From: an uncultured Prevotellaceae bacterium
GTDB taxonomy: Bacteria; Bacteroidota; Bacteroidia; Bacteroidales; Bacteroidaceae
Reading direction: 5' to 3'
NCBI GenBank assembly: GCA_900318815.1
Contig: ONMA01000034.1
Location: forward strand, 1-64,000
Length of the DNA: 64,000 nt
Under the pieces are notes generated by a model. It was not told the origin of the DNA and did no database searches. It saw nothing but the letters and a program-made list of their open reading frames with translations. Every line of letters starts with the position of its first letter. Position 1 is the stretch's first letter. The position numbers and the translations under genes were made by a program. Of the stretch, positions 57,920 to 64,000 are shown one piece after another.

Positions 57920-59470
57920 ATGCTTGTAAAAACATATTGCGCAGCCGTTAACGGGCTGGAAGTAACCACCGTAACAGTAGAAATCAGCATAGCCAAGGGG
58001 TCACAGTTCCACCTGACGGGACTGGCCGACACCGCCGTGCGCGAAAGCTATGACCGCATCAAGGCCGCCCTGACCAACAACGGGCTGACGATACCCTCCC
58101 TGGAAATCACGGCCAACTTGTCGCCCGCCGACATCAAGAAGGAAGGCAGCGCCTACGACCTGCCATTGGCCATCGGCATTCTTGCCGCCACGGGACAGCT
58201 GTCGACCGCACGCCTCGGGCAGTATATGATAGTGGGGGAACTGGGTCTCGACGGACGGTTGCAACCCATACGCGGGGCACTGCCCATCGCCATCCGTGCC
58301 CGCAAGGAGAAGTTCAAGGGGCTCATCGTTCCGCAGCAGAACATTCGCGAGGCGGCGGTCGTCAACCAATTAGACGTCTACGGCATGGAGACGCTGCAGG
58401 ATGCCATCGGCTTCCTCAACGGCGACGACTTCACTTTCCAGCCCACCGTCATCGACACCCGCCGCGAGTTCTACGAACAGCAGAGCCACTTCGACCTGGA
58501 CTTCAGCGACGTGCGCGGGCAGGAGAGCGTGAAGCGCGCGCTCGAGGTGGCCGCTGCCGGTGGGCATAACCTTATTATGATAGGCCCGCCGGGCTCGGGC
58601 AAGTCGATGATGGCCAAGCGCCTGCCCAGCATCTTGCCGCCCCTCTCGCTGGCCGAGAGCCTCGAAACCACACAGATTCACTCGGTGGCCGGCAAACTGG
58701 GACGCGACGTCTCGCTCATCTCCCAGCGTCCTTTCCGCTCGCCCCATCACACCATCTCGCAGGTGGCCCTCTGCGGCGGGGGCAACAACCCACAACCCGG
58801 CGAAATCTCATTGGCACATAACGGCGTGCTCTTCTGCGACGAGCTGCCCGAGTTCTCGCGCAGCGTCCTTGAAGTGTTGCGCCAGCCGCTCGAAGACCGC
58901 CGTATCACCATCAGCCGCGCCAAATACTCCATCGACTATCCCGCCTCTTTCATGTTCGTCGCCTCCATGAACCCCTGTCCCTGCGGCTATTACGGCGACC
59001 CTACTCACAACTGCGTCTGCACCCCCGGCCAGATTCAGCGCTACATGAACAAAATCTCCGGCCCCATGCTCGACCGCATCGACATTCATTGCGAGATACA
59101 AGCCGTACCCTTCGCTGAACTCTCGAAGATGCAGCCTGGAGAACCGTCGTCTGCCATTCGTGAGCGCGTCATCGCCGCCCGCAAGATTCAGGAGACTCGC
59201 TTCAAGGATTTCAAAGGCATTCACTGCAATGCACAGATGACCGAGCGCATGCTTCATGAGTTTGCAGAACCCGATGCAGCCTCGCTCGACATGCTCCGCA
59301 TGGCCATGGAGCGCCTGAAGCTCTCCGCCCGAGCCTACAGCCGCATCCTCAAGGTCGCCCGCACCATTGCCGATCTCGCCGGCTCAGAAAAAGTACAGTC
59401 CATGCACATCGCTGAAGCCATCGGCTATCGCAACCTTGACCGAGGTGACTGGGCAGAGAGAGGCGTGTAA
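57920..59470 (+). CDS. YifB/ComM family Mg-chelatase-like AAA+ ATPase
   Basis: The 516-aa product has an N-terminal Lon-protease-like fold domain (VEISIAKGSQFHLTGLADTA; NLSPADIKKEGSAYDLPLAI) and a central AAA+ module. Walker A is IMIGPPGSGKSMMAKRLPSI, followed by FRSPHHTISQVALCGGG, LFCDELPEFSRSVLEVLRQP and a zinc-like PCPCGYYGD. A C-terminal helical domain carries RAYSRILKVARTIADLAGSE. ComM proteins are helicases promoting branch migration in natural transformation; comF and recX are also in this window. The 3' end has a partial duplicate at 60178-60285. Confidence 0.93.
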   Translation: MLVKTYCAAVNGLEVTTVTVEISIAKGSQFHLTGLADTAVRESYDRIKAALTNNGLTIPSLEITANLSPADIKKEGSAYDLPLAIGILAATGQLSTARLGQYMIVGELGLDGRLQPIRGALPIAIRARKEKFKGLIVPQQNIREAAVVNQLDVYGMETLQDAIGFLNGDDFTFQPTVIDTRREFYEQQSHFDLDFSDVRGQESVKRALEVAAAGGHNLIMIGPPGSGKSMMAKRLPSILPPLSLAESLETTQIHSVAGKLGRDVSLISQRPFRSPHHTISQVALCGGGNNPQPGEISLAHNGVLFCDELPEFSRSVLEVLRQPLEDRRITISRAKYSIDYPASFMFVASMNPCPCGYYGDPTHNCVCTPGQIQRYMNKISGPMLDRIDIHCEIQAVPFAELSKMQPGEPSSAIRERVIAARKIQETRFKDFKGIHCNAQMTERMLHEFAEPDAASLDMLRMAMERLKLSARAYSRILKVARTIADLAGSEKVQSMHIAEAIGYRNLDRGDWAERGV

Positions 59471-59524
59471 TTAGTAAGAGAACTCACAAAACATATTTGT
59501 AAGTTGGATATTATATAATTAATT

Positions 59525-60167
59525 ATGACAAAGAAACAGGCACTTCAACTGTTTGAAGAAAAGAAAGTCCGCACAGTATGGGATGACGAAAAAGAGAAAT
59601 GGTATTTCGTCATAGTCGATGTTGTGGAGGTGTTGACGGAGAGTAAAAATCCTACCGATTACATCAAGAAGATGAAAAAGCGCGACCCCGAACTGGCCAA
59701 AGGGTGGGGACAAATTGTCACCCCCCTTTCCATACAGACTATGGGCGGAAAGCAAAAGATAAATTGTGCCGATATTCAAGGAGTTTTCCGTATCATCCAA
59801 GCAATCCCATCGCCTAAGGCAGAACCCTTCAAGCAATGGATGGCACAAGTTGCCTCACAACGGCTTTACCACCAAGCAATATAAACACTACAAAGGTTTG
59901 AAGAAAGAGAACTTGCGTGACAACATGACGAACCTTGAAATCGCTTTGAATATTTTGGCAGAAGCCTCTGCAACTGAACTTTCCAAAGAGCGAGACCCTA
60001 AAGGCTACAATGGACAAGTGCGAGTAGCTAAGGAAGGTGGTAGTGTTGCAAAGACTGCCCGAGAGCAATTGGAAAGCAAGTTGGGGCGATCCATCATCTC
60101 AAAAGCCAAGGCAAGTGATTATCTATTACCCGATAATTCTGATGAGAATTCCAGTGACGAAGAATAG
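59525..60167 (+). pseudogene. BRO/DinD-type phage-related gene with internal deletion and frameshift
   Basis: Frame 1 (from ATG 59525) gives the N-terminal BRO-like domain (VRTVWDDEKEKWYFVIVDVV, KINCADIQGVFRIIQAIPSP, AEPFKQWMAQVASQRL) and stops at 59884. Frame 2 continues from the same spot with GFTTKQYKHYKGLKKENLRD, NMTNLEIALNILAEASATEL and SKLGRSIISKAKASDYLLP to 60167. In intact relatives these two parts are separated by a further ~70-90 residues, so DNA coding for that part was lost at about 59865, with a change of frame. It is a phage or mobile-element relic. Confidence 0.82.
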
Positions 60168-60177
60168 AAAGTTGATA

Positions 60178-60285
60178 AGAGGCTCGCTTCAAGGATTTCA
60201 AAGAAAAGTACTGTCCATACACATCGCCGAAGCCATCGGCTATCGCAACCTCGACCGAGGCGAATGGGCAGAAAGAGGGATATAA
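60178..60285 (+). pseudogene. Duplicate fragment of the yifB 3' end
   Basis: GAGGCTCGCTTCAAGGATTTCAAAG matches yifB near 59191-59216. After a junction, the DNA matches yifB 59393-59470 (ACATCGCCGAAGCCATCGGC and CGAATGGGCAGAAAGAGG) with scattered substitutions and the same terminal codons (AERG-I). The 170 bp in between are missing. The fragment and yifB itself flank the BRO-like pseudogene, as if an element carrying a copy of the target end had integrated here. Confidence 0.88.
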
Positions 60286-60291
60286 TGCTTA

Positions 60292-61074
60292 TTATAGTGT
60301 AGTCGATAAATCCTCATATAGAGGCTCGTCCTTCAATATTTTCAAAGCTTTCTCTTGCCACGTCTTGCTGATGAAATAAGGCGAATGTGCCATCTTGATG
60401 TGAAGGTTGCGTATATTGATGTTGTAAGGAAAGGCCAGCATACTGCAACGCTCACGAATATTCACCACCATGCAGTCGCGATCCAAGTCATAGAAAACGT
60501 TGCCTATGACTTTTGCACGTTTTGTATATTTCATTGCAATAGGACAATTGTCCAAAATGTAGTAGTAATCATCCCGTCTGTGTCCGAAGTAGTCAATACC
60601 GGCAATAAACGTTGCACCGCCATGATCCTTTCCGTTACACATTCGTGCACGGGTCCTGCCGCCCTCAGAAATCATATCTGCCTCCATAAGTGCGGTGGCT
60701 TTCACCACATCGCCTGTAAAAATCTTCTGCCCTTTGTCGTCTTGATAGCCAGTGTAGACACCGGCAAATATAACGGGAAAGATTTTGATGTCCCCAAAAA
60801 TTTCCAGAATCTCTAACGAGCCAGAAAGCTCAAAGTCGTTTAGTGTAAGGTATTCCTTTTGCGTCTTCCGTTGTGACCAGTAATACATGCGGTCATGATA
60901 GAAGAACAAGTCACAGACGTATGTGTAGCCGAAGCTCCCGTCATCGTTGATAAACCTGACTTCCACGTCCTCGCCAAAATGTCGAATGTCATCATCGCTA
61001 CCCGATATACATACCTCCAAGAACTGCTCGCACATCTGCTTCAGTTCTTCCAAACTCACTACTTTTGTTTTCAT
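60292..61074 (-). CDS. YopX-like protein
   Basis: The 260-aa product contains the YopX hallmark VYTGYQDDKGQKIFTGDVVK near residue 105, with the flanking strand LEILEIFGDIKIFPVIFAG and later KVIGNVFYDLDRDC. YopX domains are typical of phages and integrative elements. The C-terminal ~60 residues (NIRNLHIKMAHSPYFISKTW) look like an extra helical tail. It is convergent with the yifB fragment and is the first intact gene of the accessory block that runs to the window end. Confidence 0.82.
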   Translation of the reverse strand: MKTKVVSLEELKQMCEQFLEVCISGSDDDIRHFGEDVEVRFINDDGSFGYTYVCDLFFYHDRMYYWSQRKTQKEYLTLNDFELSGSLEILEIFGDIKIFPVIFAGVYTGYQDDKGQKIFTGDVVKATALMEADMISEGGRTRARMCNGKDHGGATFIAGIDYFGHRRDDYYYILDNCPIAMKYTKRAKVIGNVFYDLDRDCMVVNIRERCSMLAFPYNINIRNLHIKMAHSPYFISKTWQEKALKILKDEPLYEDLSTTL

Positions 61075-61103
61075 AACTCATTATCTTTATTTGATTGATG
61101 GTG

Positions 61104-61111
61104 CAAAGGTA
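61104..61111 (-). promoter_or_regulatory. -7 box TACCTTTG for the YopX-like gene
   Basis: The minus-strand TACCTTTG lies 30 bp before the ATG at 61074. Confidence 0.65.
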
Positions 61112-61195
61112 ATGAGTCATGTGGCAAGAACGTTGCACAGTAGAGATTAAGTTTGTTAGAACTGAATAGAAAGCCTGCTTGATTGCATCTTGCCC

Positions 61196-62449
61196 TCAAC
61201 TCTGAGTTGAATCTTTAGCCACTAACCTTTCAACATCCTTAATGAACCTATCTATATCATCAATAATTGTAAAAGTTATGTGTTGGCGATAGTTATCATC
61301 AATAAGATTAAATGTGGCGTCGTTATAAATATCCCAAGAGTTAAACTCTTTATCTGTATCGTGAATTGATGAGTATCTCCAAATAAGCCAATCCTCATTA
61401 CTTTCGAAACTATTATCATTTGCTACCAAAGTCCCAAATGCTTTTACATATTGCTTTGATGTCTTTTTATCCTTTTCTACACCAAAATAGAACCATTCGT
61501 CATTATACTCTTCAATCCTAATAATAAAAGGATGCGCTGTTTTAATGCCAATTTCAAGCGTTGCATTGTTTTTCTTTCTATTGCTACCATGAACTATTTC
61601 CGTAAAGTTCTCGTCCGTCGGCCTCTGAGTTACCTCATACCCCCGTTTCTCTAAGGCATCTGCCAAGCCATTCCAAAAGTCGGCAATGGTGTGCCAATGT
61701 AGGTGATTTACATTGTCGATGAGAAGTTTCGCACTCTCTAAATTGCTTTTTGACTCACCAATCAATTTCTTTATTTCGATTCGTTCTTCTATATCTACGT
61801 TGTTTGTCATATCATCTATCAATTTAATGTATTGCAAAATGGTTTCGCGCTGGAAGGGTTTGTTGTAAACAAACCGCATACAACCTTGTAGCCAATTTCT
61901 AATTTCATTTGGATAGGAAATACACTGAACCTTCTCACATAGCTGTGGGTATTTCTTACTGGTAGAAACACTTTCGGGAGATGGCTCATGTCCATCGAGA
62001 CTCAGATAAAACACTTCTACACTGTTCTCTGGAATCTTTTCATCCTCTATCACTATTCTATAATACTTCTCTAACTGTCCTTCGTCAGTATGATTACTGT
62101 CAGAAGCATATATTTTGTTTTCAACAATGACGGCATACTTCGTTGTTTTATCTATCAGCAAGATGTCAATATCGTGCAACTCTTTATGAATCTCCAATGA
62201 GTCTTGTTTGAATTGAAATTTGCTGTCAAGAGTTTTTAGAAAGGCATTCAGATAGTAATATTCGTTACCCGTTTTGAAACTTAACAACGAGTAAATGAAT
62301 TGAGAATGTAAATAGACTTCATCTGACGTGTCAAATATAGCAGAAAAGACATTGAACTGGTCTTTTTGCGCCTCAATATCCTCATACTTCTTTCTGATAA
62401 CATCAAGTTTCTCAAGGAAGTTTCTTAAACGATTTATTTTCTCATTCAT
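61196..62449 (-). CDS. PD-(D/E)XK nuclease superfamily protein (417 aa)
   Basis: The start MNEKINRLRNFLEKLD is chosen over an ATG 33 bp upstream. The N-terminal part has the nuclease core: FSAIFDTSDEVYLHSQFIYS, then ELHDIDILLID with Asp95, and AVIVENKIYASDSN giving Glu110-x-Lys112, followed by a Gln-containing QLEKYY. This order fits the PDDEXK_4-type family found in phage and defence regions. The C-terminal 200 residues may give target binding. It is likely co-transcribed with the GIY-YIG gene 45 bp upstream. Confidence 0.82.
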   Translation of the reverse strand: MNEKINRLRNFLEKLDVIRKKYEDIEAQKDQFNVFSAIFDTSDEVYLHSQFIYSLLSFKTGNEYYYLNAFLKTLDSKFQFKQDSLEIHKELHDIDILLIDKTTKYAVIVENKIYASDSNHTDEGQLEKYYRIVIEDEKIPENSVEVFYLSLDGHEPSPESVSTSKKYPQLCEKVQCISYPNEIRNWLQGCMRFVYNKPFQRETILQYIKLIDDMTNNVDIEERIEIKKLIGESKSNLESAKLLIDNVNHLHWHTIADFWNGLADALEKRGYEVTQRPTDENFTEIVHGSNRKKNNATLEIGIKTAHPFIIRIEEYNDEWFYFGVEKDKKTSKQYVKAFGTLVANDNSFESNEDWLIWRYSSIHDTDKEFNSWDIYNDATFNLIDDNYRQHITFTIIDDIDRFIKDVERLVAKDSTQS

Positions 62450-62494
62450 CTTGTGTGTAAAACCAAAGCAAAAACGTTGCACAAGTAATATAGA

Positions 62495-63355
62495 CTAATT
62501 GTTGTTCAGAGAACAGACCTCTCGTCCTAATTTGCTCTTATAGCGTGTTTCTATAGCTACAGCCTCATCTATACCGATATTTAGAGGTAAAATTTCCAAT
62601 ATTGCCCAAGAAAAATTATTGCCGTATAGTGGGTCTTCTTCACAAAGTTTCTTAAGTGTAATATCATTCCCATGTCCGCCCGTATCGGCATATATCTTCC
62701 AACGTCCCCAAATACCATCTTGGTTATAGGTAGAACCGACATACAAAGATTTTGATTTCCTGTCAGAGATAACATAAATACAATTAACTGCGCTCAACAT
62801 CTTCTTCCATTCAGGATACTCTTTCTTGATGATGTTCTGCAAATCGCCTAATCTAAGCAGCACCTTTTCATATCCAGGAAATACGTTGTCAAATCCCGGG
62901 GTAATTTCAATGACTTCTTTATCTTTGTCTTTGGTTAGCCATTGATTCCAAGACAATGCACCTTTACCCCAGTCAATTATGATTCGCTCTTCTAATGCTT
63001 CAAAACCTGTTAGCTGCGTCATTTTATAATAATAGCAAGAGGCTCCATCTGAAAAAGACTTCATTTCCAATCCATCAATATGGTACACACCGACAAACCT
63101 TGCAGTTGTGCCCTGTTCTCCAATAAATGAAACAATGTAATCAACATCTTTGAACACATCCCTGCCTTGTTCGCTCTGATACCCTATAAACAATTCTCTG
63201 TTGTAGCGATACCAGTCATAAGGATTTCCTTGTTCAAGCTTTCCATTGATAACGACTTCTTTGCGTGCATCTTTGTGACGCACAACTTTTATACGTTTGT
63301 TTACGTCAAGTCCTCTAAGACTCAGTAGTTCTCTAATCGATATGATTCTATCCAT
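62495..63355 (-). CDS. GIY-YIG nuclease family protein (286 aa)
   Basis: The N-terminal ~185 residues (RIISIRELLSLRGLDVNKRI, RYNRELFIGYQSEQGRDVF) are a module of unknown kind. The C-terminal GIY-YIG domain has CIYVISDRKSKSLYVGSTYN, then IWGRWKIYADTGGHGND with the catalytic-type Arg, and ends with an AVAIETRYKSKLG helix holding the metal-binding Glu. Single-domain GIY-YIG enzymes nick or cut DNA. It is divergent from the WYL gene and upstream of the PD-(D/E)XK gene, so two nucleases and a regulator are grouped. Confidence 0.85.
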   Translation of the reverse strand: MDRIISIRELLSLRGLDVNKRIKVVRHKDARKEVVINGKLEQGNPYDWYRYNRELFIGYQSEQGRDVFKDVDYIVSFIGEQGTTARFVGVYHIDGLEMKSFSDGASCYYYKMTQLTGFEALEERIIIDWGKGALSWNQWLTKDKDKEVIEITPGFDNVFPGYEKVLLRLGDLQNIIKKEYPEWKKMLSAVNCIYVISDRKSKSLYVGSTYNQDGIWGRWKIYADTGGHGNDITLKKLCEEDPLYGNNFSWAILEILPLNIGIDEAVAIETRYKSKLGREVCSLNNN

Positions 63356-63384
63356 AATTTCAGTGTTTTTTGTTATTTTGCTCG

Positions 63385-63392
63385 CAAAGTTA
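63385..63392 (-). promoter_or_regulatory. -7 box TAACTTTG for the GIY-YIG/PD-(D/E)XK pair
   Basis: The minus-strand TAACTTTG lies 30 bp before the ATG at 63355, in the divergent gap shared with the WYL gene. Confidence 0.65.
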
Positions 63393-63413
63393 CACATTTT
63401 TTTGGCAAAATCG

Positions 63414-63444
63414 TTGCACAGTCTTGAAAAATTCGCTAATTTTG
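63414..63444 (+). promoter_or_regulatory. Promoter of the WYL-domain gene
   Basis: TTG (63414-63416), a 20-bp spacer and TAATTTTG (63437-63444) precede the ATG at 63465 by 20 bp. It lies back to back with the nuclease promoter. Confidence 0.75.
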
Positions 63445-63464
63445 CACAATAATAGCTGAAGATT

Positions 63465-64000
63465 ATGGCAAAATACCTGTTAGCACGTTATATCTGGGAG
63501 GTCAGTACCATCTATCGTGCCCGCCGCATCACGCTGAAAGAGTTGAACGAGAAATGGCGCGACTCACCTTATTATGACGGAAAGGATATTCCAAGGAGAA
63601 CGTTCGACTATCACCGCAAGGAAATAGAAATGCTCTTTCAGCTGAACATTGTCTGCGACAAACACGATAATACTTACCACATAGAGGACGATTCGGCCTT
63701 TCGCAATGGTGAAGTGCGCCTCTGGCTTCTCAACAATTTCTCAATGACCAATGCCATTCGAGAGGCCCGAGACCTTGAGGATTGCATATCAATAGAGCCG
63801 ATACCATCGGCAGAGCCATATCTGTCTATAGTCTTGCAGGCACTGCGCGAACATAAGGTACTCAACATGACCTACCAGAGTTTTGAGCGTGACACTCCCA
63901 CCTTTCATGAACTGATGCCATACGCAATAAAATTGTTCCGTCTACGATGGTATGTCATCGGTAAGTCCAAGAATCGAGACGGCGTTATTGTCTTTGCCTT
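63465..64000 (+). CDS. WYL-domain transcriptional regulator (partial, runs off the window)
   Basis: An open frame of 178 codons continues past the window end. The N-terminal half (RYIWEVSTIYRARRITLKEL, DIPRRTFDYHRKEIEMLFQL) looks like a winged helix. After a linker, residues about 117-178 (YLSIVLQALREHKVLNMTYQ; FHELMPYAIKLFRLRWYVIG) are the start of a WYL domain. WYL proteins such as BrxR and CapW sense nucleic-acid ligands and repress defence genes. Its divergent placement against the two nuclease genes fits a local repressor. Confidence 0.87.
   Translation, partial: MAKYLLARYIWEVSTIYRARRITLKELNEKWRDSPYYDGKDIPRRTFDYHRKEIEMLFQLNIVCDKHDNTYHIEDDSAFRNGEVRLWLLNNFSMTNAIREARDLEDCISIEPIPSAEPYLSIVLQALREHKVLNMTYQSFERDTPTFHELMPYAIKLFRLRWYVIGKSKNRDGVIVFA

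Overview
The window reads as chromosomal DNA of a Bacteroidales bacterium, most likely a member of the Prevotellaceae. The support is the repeated use of the Bacteroidetes -7 promoter box TAnnTTTG, Bacteroidetes-restricted families (DUF2851, DUF4290, DUF4625, a TGS-uridine kinase fusion, fimbrillin lipoprotein, two-domain LepB), a MurA with Asp at the usual catalytic Cys position, and a C-terminal sorting-like domain of the Prevotella surface-protein type. Core genes are GC-rich. Two blocks (about 43.5-46.7 kb and 59.5-63.4 kb) look more AT-rich and accessory.

Layout. 0-4.1 kb: a secreted protein whose mature N-terminus is a near-complete ubiquitin domain, fused to a three-fold alpha-helical repeat, with small genes before and after it. 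4.1-6.1 kb: a glycosyltransferase and a decayed small-gene pair. 6.1-6.95 kb: palindromes and a 5 x 22 bp tandem repeat. 6.95-12.2 kb: membrane proteins, LemA, DUF2207 and DUF2851. 12.3-16 kb: dapB, lepB, a signal-peptidase homologue without catalytic residues, and a WbqC-like protein. 16.3-31.6 kb: GH51 arabinofuranosidase, pyridoxine-type kinase, ruvB, coaD, ybeY, S41 protease, MFS transporter, nucleoside kinase, sufE, prmC, recX, comF and a TPR-histidine kinase. 31.9-35.3 kb: TonB receptor, His-rich lipoprotein and Cys/His-rich membrane protein, probably metal uptake. 35.7-43.4 kb: rseP, dxr, rimM, murA, DUF4290 and tsaB, then a divergent RluA-type synthase. 43.5-46.7 kb: a three-gene operon of a small protein, an HExxH protein and a SIR2-like protein, a candidate undescribed defence system. 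47.2-49.2 kb: fimbrillin. 50.3-59.5 kb: pyrE, an SRPBCC protein, argH, tRNA-Leu, lipoproteins and yifB. 59.5-64 kb: a BRO-like pseudogene flanked by a partial duplicate of the yifB 3' end, a YopX-like protein, a PD-(D/E)XK nuclease, a GIY-YIG protein and a divergent WYL regulator.

The most pervasive oddity is an abundance of dispersed, inverted-repeat-rich elements. I distinguish at least seven families (A-G). Family A (about 200-320 bp, ends in complementary CACGAATT blocks) occurs eight times, often filling the gap between genes and ending 14-21 bp before a start codon. Family F inserted into one A copy and left an 8-bp target duplication. Palindromic or simple-repeat DNA has also entered genes in frame: dapB, prmC, the RluA-like gene and the ubiquitin-fusion gene.

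All calls come from reading the sequence by eye; no database search or structure prediction was run. Family names rest on recognised motifs, and functions of unnamed genes are inference.
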